NCBI RefSeq assembly: GCF_900086725.1
Contig: NZ_LT574832.1
Span: 1 to 50,126, forward strand
Source of the DNA: Bariatricus massiliensis
GTDB lineage: Bacteria > Bacillota > Clostridia > Lachnospirales > Lachnospiraceae
DNA: 50,126 nt
Reading direction: 5' to 3'
The position numbers were made by a program, and so were the translations under genes. The notes beneath the pieces were generated by a model. That model was not told where the DNA came from. It worked only from the letters and a program-made list of their open reading frames with translations, and ran no database searches. This document shows positions 14,825-24,127 of this stretch, piece by piece (the first letter of the stretch is position 1; each line of letters starts with the position of its first letter).

Positions 14825-15649
14825 CTATCGTCTGTTCGGAGTTACCACTACGCGTCTGTATGGTTCTTCTCCTTCACTATGTGTGGATACTCTGTCATCT
14901 CCTTGAAGAGCAGAGTGAATGATTCTTCTTTCATATGGATTCATAGGCTCTAAAGAAACAGGTCTTCTTGTCCTCTTTACCTTGTAAGCAATTCTTGATG
15001 CCAGATTCTCTAAGGTCTCTTTTCTTCTTCTTCTATAGTCCTCTGTATCAAGCTTTACTCTTACATAGCCTTCCTGTGACTTGTTGGCCACACGGTTAGT
15101 TAAATATTGGAGAGAATCCAGAGTCTGGCCTCTCTTGCCGATAAGGATACCCATATTAGCACCCTTCATCTCGATACTCAAAGCTCCGTCTTCATCCACT
15201 TCAGAAGTAATCTCTACCTCTTCCATACCCATAGCTTTTAAAACATCCATTAAAAAAGCTTCGCAGATTTTCTTTGTTTCTTCTGTTACGGTAGCAACTT
15301 CAAGAGATTTTTTTTCTTCATGTACTTCTTCATGTATTTCTTTCTTTACCTCTTGCTTTACTTCCTTTTTAACCTCTTTTTTAACTTCTTTTTTATATTC
15401 TTTCTTTTCTTTCTTTGGCTCTTCTTTTATCGTATGATGGAAGACTTCCTTTACCTCGGGCTTTGGCTCTTCTTTTACAACTTTAATGCGTGCCTTGATA
15501 ACTGCCTGTCTGCTTCCGATGCCCAGAAATCCTGCACTTCCTTTTTCAATAACATCATATTCCATCTGGTCACTTGCAACTCCCAATTGTATGGAAGCTT
15601 CTGTAATCGCATCATCTAATGTTTTTGCTGATACTGTAATTTCATTCAT
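14825..15649 (-). CDS. jag: RNA-binding protein Jag / KhpB (SpoIIIJ-associated)
   Basis: A 274-residue protein with an N-terminal Jag domain (VSAKTLDDAITEASIQLGV...GFLGIGSRQAVIKARI). A long low-complexity linker of alternating Lys and Glu/Val repeats follows (residues about 70-115, repeated KKEV units). After it come a KH domain with IGKRGQTLDSLQYL and a C-terminal R3H domain (NPYERRIIHSALQ). It binds RNA and is linked to cell division and the YidC insertase in other Firmicutes. The ATG at 15649 follows AGGAGGTC, better than the frame start at 15670. It is encoded 34 bases after yidC, the standard order. Confidence 0.94.
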   Translation of the reverse strand: MNEITVSAKTLDDAITEASIQLGVASDQMEYDVIEKGSAGFLGIGSRQAVIKARIKVVKEEPKPEVKEVFHHTIKEEPKKEKKEYKKEVKKEVKKEVKQEVKKEIHEEVHEEKKSLEVATVTEETKKICEAFLMDVLKAMGMEEVEITSEVDEDGALSIEMKGANMGILIGKRGQTLDSLQYLTNRVANKSQEGYVRVKLDTEDYRRRRKETLENLASRIAYKVKRTRRPVSLEPMNPYERRIIHSALQGDDRVSTHSEGEEPYRRVVVTPNRR

Positions 15650-15683
15650 AATAAAATGACCTCCTCGCATATTTTGAAAACAT

Positions 15684-16952
15684 TTACTTTTTGCTGTCTT
15701 CGTTAAACTGCTTCACCATATTAGCCTTGGATGCTAAACTTCCTGCTTTGGCGTTGGCGTTTGCCCTCTTGGCAGCCGCTATTTTTTCCTCTTTTGCCTT
15801 ATCAGATTCAATGTTCTTTGCCGGCTCTTTAATATTTCTTACATTCTTCTGAGCCATCTCATTGATATTCTTAGCGTTAACGCCCTTCTTTTCCCTCTTC
15901 TTTGCAGCTTTTTCCATGTTCTGCTCAATCAGCTTTTCCATAGGCACTTTAGCAAGATGTCTGTTGATGACAATCTGCTGTATTGTCCTTACGACCGCAC
16001 TGACAATCCAGTATAATCCGAGACCTGTCGGCAATGTGAAGCACATAAATACTGAGAACAAAGGCATTGTGAGGTTCATTGTCTTCATTGTAGAAGCCAT
16101 CTGGTTATTTTGATCGTTTCCAGTAGATGCAGCCGGCATCAACTTAATACTAAGATACTGAGTCAAACCTGATAAAATCGGCACAAGAAGAGCCAAGATT
16201 CCGATAATAATTGCCCCCGACGCAAAGGAAGTTTTCATTAAATTCCACGGTGATTCAGCGATATTCAGCCCGAGGAAATTATTCATATGCTCAAGCTGTT
16301 TCATAGTGCTTTCAATCGTTGTTTCCAATGAAGGGAATTTATCGATCAAAGTATCCCATGTAGTAGTCTGGAATTTGTACAATACGTCAATCAACGTATT
16401 TGTCTTTGTATAATCATATCTGGAAGGATCCATAAGGATTGGCTTTGCTTTACCGATACCTTCCATAATTTTCTGCCATCCGTCAGAAGCCATGATTCCA
16501 CTGATAAGAGGTGCATAAACATCCTTTACCTGACTTACATAGGCCGGTACTCCACGGATAACATACCACATCGCCCAAAGGAACGGAAATTGAATAAACA
16601 TACTCAAGCATCCGCCGGTAGGAGATACTCCATATTTCTGATAGATCAGCTGTGTCTCTTCCTGCATTTTCTGCATAGAAGCTTGATCTTTTTTGCCTTT
16701 ATATTTCTGAGAAACTTTTTGAATCTCCGGATTCATCGCAGCGGACATTTTTGAGAATTTCTGCTGTCTGATAGTAAGCGGAATCATCAAAGTATAAATG
16801 ATGATAGTAAGCAGGATGATACAAACACCTAGATTCTGGACTCCGAAAACTCCGTCCATCACCCGGTAAATGCCGTCCATGATCTTACCGAGAAGCCAGG
16901 CAGCCTGTCCGATAATCGGTGTACTCACCTGTGTCAATAAAATACCTTCCAT
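15684..16952 (-). CDS. yidC: Membrane protein insertase YidC
   Basis: A 422-residue YidC/Oxa1 insertase with several transmembrane segments. The conserved 60KD_IMP region starts at NLGVCIILLTIIIYTLMIPLTIRQQ with its functional Arg, followed by KMSAAMNPEIQKVSQKYKGKKD, YGVSPTGGCLSMFIQFPFLWAMWYVIRG and PTGLGLYWIVSAVVRTIQQ. The C-terminal tail is Lys-rich (KKREKKGVNAKN...), which helps ribosome contact. No lipobox cysteine is seen, and an inserted loop of about 100 residues lies between helices 2 and 3. It inserts membrane proteins alone or with SecYEG. Confidence 0.95.
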   Translation of the reverse strand: MEGILLTQVSTPIIGQAAWLLGKIMDGIYRVMDGVFGVQNLGVCIILLTIIIYTLMIPLTIRQQKFSKMSAAMNPEIQKVSQKYKGKKDQASMQKMQEETQLIYQKYGVSPTGGCLSMFIQFPFLWAMWYVIRGVPAYVSQVKDVYAPLISGIMASDGWQKIMEGIGKAKPILMDPSRYDYTKTNTLIDVLYKFQTTTWDTLIDKFPSLETTIESTMKQLEHMNNFLGLNIAESPWNLMKTSFASGAIIIGILALLVPILSGLTQYLSIKLMPAASTGNDQNNQMASTMKTMNLTMPLFSVFMCFTLPTGLGLYWIVSAVVRTIQQIVINRHLAKVPMEKLIEQNMEKAAKKREKKGVNAKNINEMAQKNVRNIKEPAKNIESDKAKEEKIAAAKRANANAKAGSLASKANMVKQFNEDSKK

Positions 16953-17014
16953 AATTTTTCCTCCATAATGTGATTTACATCTTACGATGTTCGCCCCGAA
17001 GTTTGGGCTTGTCT

Positions 17015-17227
17015 CTAAGGTACCGGATCATACCCTCCTTTAGAAAAAGGATTACAGCGCAATATCCTCCATGCGGACATGAGTCCGCCCTTTAGTGCAC
17101 CGTATTTATCGATCGCCTCCAAAGCATATTCTGAACACGTTGGAATATAGATACAGTGTGTCCTCGTTTTCAATGGAGACAGATACTTTCTGTAAAACCG
17201 AATCAAATATAACAATACATTTTTCAT
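17015..17227 (-). CDS. yidD: Membrane protein insertion efficiency factor YidD
   Basis: A 70-residue YidD. The family pattern is clear: LIRFYRKYLSPLK, then IPTCSEYALEAIDKYGALKGGLMSAWRILRCNPFSKGGYDPVP with the conserved cysteines. It sits at the inner membrane and aids YidC-dependent insertion. It lies between rnpA and yidC as in most Firmicutes. Confidence 0.95.
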   Translation of the reverse strand: MKNVLLYLIRFYRKYLSPLKTRTHCIYIPTCSEYALEAIDKYGALKGGLMSAWRILRCNPFSKGGYDPVP

Positions 17228-17299
17228 ATTTTCCGGACCTCATACATGCATATCCATCTTTTTGACATGCTAGGCCGGCCTCTCTGCCGGTCTGAAAAC

Positions 17300-17638
17300 T
17301 TATACCTTATATATATTATGAAGTTTTCCCAAGTGGATGAGCGCGCTCTCAATCTCTCTGTAAGTCTTTTCTTTTGCGTTCGCTCTGGCTATAATGACAA
17401 TATCAATTCCACATTGGAAGTGTTCTTCTTGTAGTCTGTAGCTCTCTCGGATCAATCTTGTCAGACGATGCCTCACAATGCTGTTTCCTACTTTTTTACT
17501 TACCGAAATTCCAACCCGGTTCCGCTGAAAATCATTCTCTAATACATACATGACCAGATATTTATTCCCGTAAGACTTTCCTTTTCTGTAAACAACTTGA
17601 AAATCTTTATTTTTTTTTAGCGATTCAGAAAATTTCAT
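17300..17638 (-). CDS. rnpA: Ribonuclease P protein component
   Basis: A 112-residue basic protein, the cofactor of RNase P RNA in 5' tRNA maturation. The signature region reads RNRVGISVSKKVGNSIVRHRLTRLIRESYR. The core RNR of the second half is RHR here, a mild variant. The ATG at 17638 gives the usual length; the longer frame to 17746 overlaps rpmH and is not a gene. It follows rpmH after a hairpin that may limit read-through. Confidence 0.93.
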   Translation of the reverse strand: MKFSESLKKNKDFQVVYRKGKSYGNKYLVMYVLENDFQRNRVGISVSKKVGNSIVRHRLTRLIRESYRLQEEHFQCGIDIVIIARANAKEKTYREIESALIHLGKLHNIYKV

Positions 17639-17669
17639 TATGGTTTTCCTTATTTTTTTATAGAAGAAA

Positions 17670-17689
17670 AGGCCACATATATGCGGCCT
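17670..17689 (-). terminator. Hairpin/attenuator between rpmH and rnpA
   Basis: AGGCCGCATATATGTGGCCT on the minus strand is a near-perfect palindrome followed by TTTTCTTC. It begins at the rpmH stop codon. It may act as a partial terminator, lowering rnpA relative to the much needed L34. Confidence 0.55.
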
Positions 17690-17822
17690 ACGCTGATAAT
17701 ACTTTTCTTCCTTTTGCTCTTCTTGCTGCAAGAACTTTTCTTCCACCTGCTGTGCTCATTCTTGCTCTAAATCCATGAACCTTAGCTCTGGAACGTTTTT
17801 TTGGCTGGAATGTCATTTTCAT
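17688..17822 (-). CDS. rpmH: 50S ribosomal protein L34
   Basis: A 44-residue, very basic protein starting MKMTFQPKKRSRAKVHGFRA and ending in KGRKVLSA, the classic L34 sequence. Its ATG at 17822 follows AGGAGGTGGATATCA. As in most bacteria it is the first gene of the leftward operon from oriC (rpmH-rnpA-yidD-yidC-jag). Confidence 0.97.
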   Translation of the reverse strand: MKMTFQPKKRSRAKVHGFRARMSTAGGRKVLAARRAKGRKVLSA

Positions 17823-17894
17823 TGATATCCACCTCCTATCCAATTACTTCTTATATTAAATAAGCATGTTTATTTTTTTAAGACATCGCCTTAA

Positions 17895-17923
17895 ATTATA
17901 GTAAATAAATGTCCGTAAGTCAA
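17895..17923 (-). promoter_or_regulatory. Promoter for rpmH operon
   Basis: On the minus strand TTGACT, a 17-base spacer and TATAAT, about 75 bases upstream of the rpmH start. This is a near-consensus housekeeping promoter. Confidence 0.88.
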
Positions 17924-17939
17924 GCAAAACTGCACTTTT

Positions 17940-18068
17940 TTCCATTTTATTTATCCCCATTTTGTGGATAACTATGTTGAAATTGGTTGAAAACATGTTA
18001 ATTTTACTTTTTTTAACTCCCATTTTACCTTTAACACGCTCTTTTTTCATGTTGAAAAGTTATCCCAA
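17940..18068. other. oriC: oriC, part 1: DnaA-box region upstream of dnaA
   Basis: Between rpmH and dnaA there are a perfect reverse DnaA box (TGTGGATAA at 17963-17971, i.e. TTATCCACA on the minus strand), TTATCCCCA at 17951-17959 and TTATCCCAA at 18060-18068, in AT-rich DNA. Gene directions diverge here (minus to the left, plus to the right). The third box abuts the dnaA promoter, so DnaA could repress its own gene. Confidence 0.8.
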
Positions 18069-18079
18069 AGTAATTTCCA

Positions 18080-18108
18080 TTGATTATGCTGCGATTTTAA
18101 TGTAGAAT
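18080..18108 (+). promoter_or_regulatory. Promoter for dnaA
   Basis: TTGATT, 17-base spacer, TAGAAT, about 47 bases before the dnaA start. A DnaA box ends 11 bases upstream of the -35. Confidence 0.8.
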
Positions 18109-18154
18109 ATAAGTGTATGATTATGCGCACTTGAAGAAAGAATGGAGCCTAGAG

Positions 18155-19564
18155 ATGATTACAATAAAAGAAAAATGGGAAGAAATTATTCAAAAACTAA
18201 AAGTGGAGTATTTTTTATCTAACATATCTTTCGAAACCTGGATCCGCCCACTTGAAGTTTATGATATTGTCGATGATACCTTATATCTTTCCATTAATTT
18301 CAAAGCAAGTATCGAACATATCCAAAATAAATATCTTCTTCCTTTGAAGGTCTGTATCGCGGAAGTGACAGGAGTGGAATATGATATTAAGTTTATTCCC
18401 AAAGATGTTTCCCAATCTGAAATGGAAACTTACCGTCCCAGCGGTGAGACAGAATATAAGGAAGAGATAAAACAAAAACATAAAAAAGTAAATCATATAG
18501 CAGAGCAGGCCAATCTGAATTCTAAATATACATTCGATACCTTTGTTGTTGGGGGCAACAATAATTTTGCCCATGCTGCTTCTCTTGCTGTAGCTGAATC
18601 TCCGGGCGAAGTATATAATCCGTTATTTTTATACGGAGGTGTAGGACTTGGAAAAACTCATCTTATGCATTCCGTTGCACATTATATTTTGGACAAGGAT
18701 CCTTCAAAAAAAGTTCTCTACGTTACCAGTGAGACATTTACGAATGAGTTGATTGACGCTATCCGTATTGGTAAGACCGGCAATGAACTTGCTATGACTT
18801 CGTTTAGGGACAAGTACCGGAATAATGATGTCCTTCTCATCGACGATGTGCAGTTTATTATCGGTAAAGAAAGTACACAGGAAGAATTTTTCCATACCTT
18901 CAACCATCTACATAACGCAGGAAAACAGATTATTATCTCAAGCGATAAGCCGCCAAAGGATATGGAGACTTTAGAAGCACGTCTTCGTACCCGTTTCGAA
19001 TGGGGGCTGATTGCTGATATTTCTGCGCCTGACTATGAGACAAGGATGGCAATTCTTTATAAAAAAATAGAGATTGACCAGCTGGAGCGTTATAACATTC
19101 CAAATGACGTTATCCAATATATTGCCACCAACATTAAATCTAACATCAGGGAGCTGGAAGGTTCTCTCAATAAATTAATCGCTTTATACCGTATTAATAA
19201 TAATCAGAAGGAAATCGACATTACGCTGGCTTCAGAGGCCTTAAAAGACTTGATATCTCCAGACGAGAACCGCAAGGTTACACCGGAGCTTATTATTGAT
19301 GTAGTTTCTGAGCATTTTAATATTCCTATAAGCGACTTAAAAAGCAGTAAAAGGAATGCTGAGATTGCAAATGCAAGACAAATTGCCATGTATCTCTGCA
19401 GAAAGATGACCGACACACCTCTTAAGACAATCGGGCTTCTACTTGGAGGAAGAGACCACTCTACTGTGAATCACGGTGTGGATAAAGTTTCAAACGATGT
19501 GGAAAACAATGAAACATTGAGTAATACTATCAGTATCATTAAGAAAAAGATAAATCCTGTATAA
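18155..19564 (+). CDS. dnaA: Chromosomal replication initiator DnaA
   Basis: A 469-residue initiator ATPase. Domain I starts MITIKEKWEEIIQKL with the FETWIRPL segment. A linker follows, then the AAA+ domain with NPLFLYGGVGLGKTHLMHS (Walker A), LLIDDVQFI (Walker B) and the arginine-finger region RTRFEWGL. The C-terminal DNA-binding domain has ARQIAMYLCR and the signature GGRDHSTVNHGVDKV. An upstream in-frame ATG at 18113 would add 14 residues without family likeness; the ATG at 18155 fits known DnaA N-termini and follows TGGAG. It opens the origin at the flanking DnaA boxes. Confidence 0.97.
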   Translation: MITIKEKWEEIIQKLKVEYFLSNISFETWIRPLEVYDIVDDTLYLSINFKASIEHIQNKYLLPLKVCIAEVTGVEYDIKFIPKDVSQSEMETYRPSGETEYKEEIKQKHKKVNHIAEQANLNSKYTFDTFVVGGNNNFAHAASLAVAESPGEVYNPLFLYGGVGLGKTHLMHSVAHYILDKDPSKKVLYVTSETFTNELIDAIRIGKTGNELAMTSFRDKYRNNDVLLIDDVQFIIGKESTQEEFFHTFNHLHNAGKQIIISSDKPPKDMETLEARLRTRFEWGLIADISAPDYETRMAILYKKIEIDQLERYNIPNDVIQYIATNIKSNIRELEGSLNKLIALYRINNNQKEIDITLASEALKDLISPDENRKVTPELIIDVVSEHFNIPISDLKSSKRNAEIANARQIAMYLCRKMTDTPLKTIGLLLGGRDHSTVNHGVDKVSNDVENNETLSNTISIIKKKINPV

Positions 19565-19747
19565 AAGTTATACCAACCTCTTACACATTGGTCTGGAAGA
19601 ATATCAACAGGCTTATCCCATTCTGAAGTACTTGATTCTTAAGGGGTTAAAGTACTTACCCACATATCCACAGCCCCTATTAAGGATAAGGCGGATTTGT
19701 TTTATATATTTTATTTATTTTGCTCGTCGAAAGGAGTTATACACATT
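19565..19747. other. oriC: oriC, part 2: DnaA-box cluster and AT-rich stretch between dnaA and dnaN
   Basis: Near-consensus DnaA boxes lie at 19568-19576 (TTATACCAA), 19613-19621 (TTATCCCAT), 19656-19664 (TTACCCACA), 19664-19672 (ATATCCACA) and 19737-19745 (TTATACACA). They are followed by, or surround, an AT-rich run at 19695-19722 that is a good candidate for the unwinding element. The two-part layout around dnaA is that of Bacillus-type origins. Confidence 0.7.
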
Positions 19748-20857
19748 ATGAAAATCAGATGTAAAAAATCAGACCTTGCCAAAGGAGTTAGCATTGTATC
19801 CAAAGCAGTTCCTACTAAGACTACAATGCCTATACTTGAATGTATTTTAATTGACGCTACAACAAATATTATTAAACTTACAGCAAATGATATGGAGCTT
19901 GGCATAGAGACAGTTATCGAAGGTGCGATTGAACAAAAAGGTATGATTGCTCTTGATGCCCGTATTTTCTCTGATATCGTGAGAAAGCTTCCCGATAATG
20001 ATATTATGATTGAGTGTGATGACAATCAGCAGACATTGATTACTTGCGAAAAAGCAAAATTCAATATTTCAGGCAAATCTGGTGAGGATTTTTCTTATCT
20101 GCCATATATAGAGCGTGAAGAGCCGATTATCGTTTCTCAGTTCACACTGAAGGAAGTCATAAGACAGACTATATTCTCGATTGCCGATAATGACAGTAAT
20201 AAATTAATGACTGGTGAGTTATTTGAAATCAATGGGGATGTGATGAAGGTAGTATCTCTCGACGGACATCGTATTTCCATCCGTAATATCGAATTGAAAA
20301 GTTCTTACGACCCCAGAAAGGTAGTTGTTCCGGGGAAGACTTTGATAGAGGTCAGCAAGATTTTGTCTGGTGAGGCAGACAGTGAGGTGAGCCTGTATTT
20401 TACCAACAATCATATTGTATTTGAGTTCGACAGTACGGTTGTAGTATCCAGACTAATTGAAGGAGAATATTTCCGCATCGACCAGATGCTCTCAAACGAT
20501 TATGAGACAAAGGTAAGAATTAATAAAAAGGAATTGCTCAACTGTATAGACAGGGCCACTCTTTTAGTGAAGGAGGGCGATAAAAAGCCTATCATCATCA
20601 ATATTCTTGATGAGGTAATGGAGCTTAAGATTAAATCACAGCTTGGAACTATGGATGAAGAGATTATGATCAGCAAGGAAGGAAAAGATTTGTTGATTGG
20701 CTTCAATCCAAAGTTCTTGATTGACGCGCTTCGTGTCATCGAGGATGAAGAGGTCGATTTATATTTCATGAACGCAAAAGCGCCTTGCTTTATCAAGGAC
20801 GAGAAAGAAAGTTATATTTACTTGATTCTGCCTGTGAACTTCAGCGGTGCAGTATAG
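19748..20857 (+). CDS. dnaN: DNA polymerase III beta subunit (sliding clamp)
   Basis: A 369-residue sliding clamp. The N-terminus MKIRCKKSDLAKGVSIVSKAVPTKTTMPILECILI is typical, with the three clamp domains and the C-terminal ...YIYLILPVNF. The ATG at 19748 follows AAGGAG and lies just past the last DnaA box; the frame start at 19697 lies inside the origin sequence and is not used. It tethers replicative polymerases and repair enzymes to DNA. Confidence 0.97.
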   Translation: MKIRCKKSDLAKGVSIVSKAVPTKTTMPILECILIDATTNIIKLTANDMELGIETVIEGAIEQKGMIALDARIFSDIVRKLPDNDIMIECDDNQQTLITCEKAKFNISGKSGEDFSYLPYIEREEPIIVSQFTLKEVIRQTIFSIADNDSNKLMTGELFEINGDVMKVVSLDGHRISIRNIELKSSYDPRKVVVPGKTLIEVSKILSGEADSEVSLYFTNNHIVFEFDSTVVVSRLIEGEYFRIDQMLSNDYETKVRINKKELLNCIDRATLLVKEGDKKPIIINILDEVMELKIKSQLGTMDEEIMISKEGKDLLIGFNPKFLIDALRVIEDEEVDLYFMNAKAPCFIKDEKESYIYLILPVNFSGAV

Positions 20858-20874
20858 AATGTGAAAGGAATATT

Positions 20875-21084
20875 ATGAATACGATTAAGTTAAGAGATGA
20901 GTATATCAAGCTTGGCCAGGCTTTAAAGGCGGCCGGACTTGTTTCTTCTGGTATCGAGGCGAAAGAAGTTATTATGAATGGTCTTGTAAAGGTCAATGGA
21001 GAAATCGATATGAGAAGAGGAAAGAAACTTTATGATGGGGATATTGTTTCTTTTGACGGAGAAGAGATTAAAATTGAAAAATAA
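20875..21084 (+). CDS. S4-domain RNA-binding protein (YaaA/RlbA type)
   Basis: A 69-residue protein with a single S4 domain: YIKLGQALKAAGLVSSGIEAKEVIMNGLVKVNGEIDMRRGKKLYDGDIVSFDG. The ATG at 20875 follows GAAAGGA. It lies between dnaN and recF, where Firmicutes encode this small protein. It is thought to bind rRNA in ribosome assembly; direct evidence is limited. It is 12 bases from recF. Confidence 0.9.
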   Translation: MNTIKLRDEYIKLGQALKAAGLVSSGIEAKEVIMNGLVKVNGEIDMRRGKKLYDGDIVSFDGEEIKIEK

Positions 21085-21096
21085 GCTGGTGGGTTT

Positions 21097-22182
21097 ATGA
21101 TTATCAAATCGTTGAAATTAAAAGATTACCGGAATTATGACTTACTCAATATAGAATTTGATAAATCCACCAATATATTTTACGGTGATAATGCACAGGG
21201 AAAGACGAATATTTTAGAGGCGGCTTACCTGTCAGGAACTACAAAGTCCCACCGGGGGACGAAGGATAGGGATTTGATTAGGTTTGGGTGTGAAGAATCT
21301 CATATTGAGACTGTGATTGAAAGAAGCGGGGTCCCGTTTCAAATCGATATGCATTTGAAAAAGAGCAGCCCGAAAGGAATAGCAATCAATAAAGTGCCTA
21401 TAAGAAGAGCAAGTGAATTATTCGGGCTGATGAATTTTGTGTTTTTTTCGCCGGAGGATTTGAATATTATAAAAAACGGCCCTTCGGAGAGAAGAAGATT
21501 TATGGATTTGGAGCTATCGCAGTTAGATAAAATTTATCTAAAAGATCTGGCCAATTATAATCGAATAATTAATCAGAGAAACAAGCTGCTGAAGGACGCA
21601 TGGCAGAGCAATAATCTTTTGGATACGCTGGAAGTGTGGGATATGCAGCTTGTTATTTATGGTAATAAAATAATCGAGAGAAGAAAAAAATTTATAGCTC
21701 AAGTAAACGAAATTATTTCTGGAATACATTATAAGCTCACCGGTGGAAAGGAGAGAATTTCTCTTTACTATGAGCCGGGGACGGGAACCCTGCCACTTGA
21801 GCAGGCGCTGAAAAAAAACAGGGACAGAGATATTAGGATGAAAAGCACTTCTTCCGGCCCCCACAGAGATGATATTTGTTTTTTGGCTGATAATATTGAT
21901 ATCAGAAAATTCGGTTCTCAGGGACAACAGCGCACGGCAGCACTTTCTTTGAAGCTATCGGAAATTGAGCTTGTGAAACTGCTGATCAAGGATACTCCGG
22001 TACTATTACTTGATGATGTATTGTCTGAGTTGGATAAAAATAGGCAAAACTATTTATTGGACAGTATCCATAATATTCAAACGTTGATTACTTGTACGGG
22101 ATTGGATGAGTTTGTTAATCATCGTTTTTCTATAAACAAAGTCTTTCATGTCCAGAATGGACATGCAGCAAAAGAGAATTAG
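21097..22182 (+). CDS. recF: DNA replication and repair protein RecF
   Basis: A 361-residue SMC-like ATPase. Walker A is YGDNAQGKTNILEAAYL near residue 30, followed by KSHRGTKDRDLIRFG, the signature region SQGQQRTAALSLKLSEIEL near 278 and Walker B PVLLLDDVLSELD near 304. It loads RecA at gaps with RecO and RecR. The last bases come close to the gyrB ribosome site, so the two genes are linked. Confidence 0.96.
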   Translation: MIIKSLKLKDYRNYDLLNIEFDKSTNIFYGDNAQGKTNILEAAYLSGTTKSHRGTKDRDLIRFGCEESHIETVIERSGVPFQIDMHLKKSSPKGIAINKVPIRRASELFGLMNFVFFSPEDLNIIKNGPSERRRFMDLELSQLDKIYLKDLANYNRIINQRNKLLKDAWQSNNLLDTLEVWDMQLVIYGNKIIERRKKFIAQVNEIISGIHYKLTGGKERISLYYEPGTGTLPLEQALKKNRDRDIRMKSTSSGPHRDDICFLADNIDIRKFGSQGQQRTAALSLKLSEIELVKLLIKDTPVLLLDDVLSELDKNRQNYLLDSIHNIQTLITCTGLDEFVNHRFSINKVFHVQNGHAAKEN

Positions 22183-22192
22183 GAGGATATAT

Positions 22193-24109
22193 ATGAGTGC
22201 AGAATATGGTGCAGATCAAATCCAAATCTTAGAGGGATTGGAAGCAGTAAGAAAAAGGCCCGGTATGTATATCGGCAGTACATCGGCAAGAGGTCTCCAT
22301 CATCTTGTTTATGAGATTGTGGATAATGCTGTGGATGAAGCTCTGGCTGGATATTGCGATAATATTCAAGTTTTCATCAATCCGGATAATTCTATTACCG
22401 TCATTGACAACGGCCGTGGTATTCCGGTAGGTATTAATCATAAGGCAGGGCTTCCGGCCGTGGAAGTCGTATTCACCGTTCTTCATGCCGGCGGAAAGTT
22501 CGGCGGCGGGGGATATAAGGTATCAGGAGGGCTTCACGGTGTAGGCGCTTCTGTTGTCAACGCGCTTTCTAACTGGCTGGAAGTAGAAATATACAGCGAT
22601 GGAAAAGTATATAAACAACGATACGAGCGGGGACATGTAGTACAAAAGTTAAATATAATCGGGGAATGTGAGCCGGATAAGACCGGAACAAAAGTATCTT
22701 TTTTGCCGGACGATACCATATTTGAGGAAACTGTTTTTGACTATGATACGCTAAAACAAAGATTCCGTGAAATGGCTTTTCTTACAAAAGGTCTTCGTAT
22801 ATGTTTTACAGACCTTCGAGAGGAAGAACCAAAGGAGAAGGTATTTCATTATGAGGGTGGAATCAAAGAGTTCGTACAATATCTCAACAGGAGCCGTACT
22901 GCATTATATGAGCAGATTATCTATTGCGAAGGTAACAAAGACAATGTAGAAGTAGAAGTCGCGATGCAGCATAATGATTCCTATACAGACAATACTTATG
23001 GGTTTGTAAATAATATTACAACTCCTGAAGGTGGAACACATATTGTAGGTTTCCGAAATGCACTGACCAAAACTTTTAATGATTACGCTAGAAAAAATAA
23101 ACTGCTGAAAGACAGTGAGCCAAATCTTTCCGGAGAAGATATCCGTGAAGGACTCACTGCAATTATCAGTGTAAAGATCGAAGATCCACAGTTTGAGGGA
23201 CAGACTAAGCAAAAGCTGGGCAACAGTGAGGCACGTGGAGCTGTTGACAGTATTGTAAGCACACAGCTTGAAATCTTTTTGGAGCAGAATCCGGCGGTGG
23301 CGAAGGCCACGGTAGAAAAGTCTGTCATGGCGCAGAGAGCCAGAGAGGCGGCAAGAAAGGCCAGAGATTTGACAAGGAGAAAGTCAGCCTTGGAAGGAAT
23401 GTCACTTCCCGGAAAGCTGGCAGACTGTTCTGACAAAGACCCGGCAAAATGCGAAATCTATATCGTTGAGGGTGATTCAGCGGGTGGTTCTGCCAAGACG
23501 GCCCGTGACAGAGCGACACAGGCCATTCTGCCCCTGCGTGGTAAGATTCTTAACGTAGAGAAGGCAAGACTTGATAAAATATATGCAAATGCTGAAATTA
23601 AGGCTATGATTACCGCGTTCGGCACCGGAATTCATGATGACTTTGATATTTCAAAGCTTCGTTATCACAAGATTATCATCATGACAGATGCGGATGTGGA
23701 CGGCGCTCATATCAGTACTTTATTATTGACGTTCCTTTATCGTTTTATGCCCGATTTGATAAAAGAGGGATATGTATATTTGGCACAGCCACCACTTTAT
23801 AAACTGGAGAAGAATAAAAAGGTATGGTATGCCTACAGTGACGAAGAACTTGACAATATTTTAAAAGAAGTAGGACGTGATACCAACAATAAGATCCAGA
23901 GATATAAAGGTCTCGGTGAAATGGACGCAGAGCAGCTGTGGGATACGACAATGGATCCGGAACATAGAATTCTTCTACGTGTTACAATGGACGAGGAAGC
24001 CGCGTCCGAATTGGATGTTACATTTACTACTCTGATGGGTGATAAGGTGGAGCCACGACGCGAGTTTATTGAAGAAAATGCAAAATATGTTAATAACTTG
24101 GATATCTAG
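22193..24109 (+). CDS. gyrB: DNA gyrase subunit B
   Basis: A 638-residue type II topoisomerase ATPase subunit. It shows the GHKL ATP site (EIVDNAVDEALAG, DNGRGIPVG, GLHGVGASVVNALS), the transducer domain and the TOPRIM part (EGDSAGGSAK, PLRGKILNVEKARLDKI, MTDADVDGAHI), ending with the typical EFIEENAKYVNNLDI. The ATG at 22193 follows AGGAGG; the frame start at 22148 lies in recF. With GyrA it introduces negative supercoils. Confidence 0.97.
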   Translation: MSAEYGADQIQILEGLEAVRKRPGMYIGSTSARGLHHLVYEIVDNAVDEALAGYCDNIQVFINPDNSITVIDNGRGIPVGINHKAGLPAVEVVFTVLHAGGKFGGGGYKVSGGLHGVGASVVNALSNWLEVEIYSDGKVYKQRYERGHVVQKLNIIGECEPDKTGTKVSFLPDDTIFEETVFDYDTLKQRFREMAFLTKGLRICFTDLREEEPKEKVFHYEGGIKEFVQYLNRSRTALYEQIIYCEGNKDNVEVEVAMQHNDSYTDNTYGFVNNITTPEGGTHIVGFRNALTKTFNDYARKNKLLKDSEPNLSGEDIREGLTAIISVKIEDPQFEGQTKQKLGNSEARGAVDSIVSTQLEIFLEQNPAVAKATVEKSVMAQRAREAARKARDLTRRKSALEGMSLPGKLADCSDKDPAKCEIYIVEGDSAGGSAKTARDRATQAILPLRGKILNVEKARLDKIYANAEIKAMITAFGTGIHDDFDISKLRYHKIIIMTDADVDGAHISTLLLTFLYRFMPDLIKEGYVYLAQPPLYKLEKNKKVWYAYSDEELDNILKEVGRDTNNKIQRYKGLGEMDAEQLWDTTMDPEHRILLRVTMDEEAASELDVTFTTLMGDKVEPRREFIEENAKYVNNLDI

Positions 24110-24127
24110 CATAGACAGCGACAAAGC

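Noticed and set aside
15310..15440. Tandem repeat or unstable repeat in jag
   Set aside because: The Lys/Glu-rich linker codes for repeated KKEV-like units and varies naturally in this family; no array of exact DNA units.
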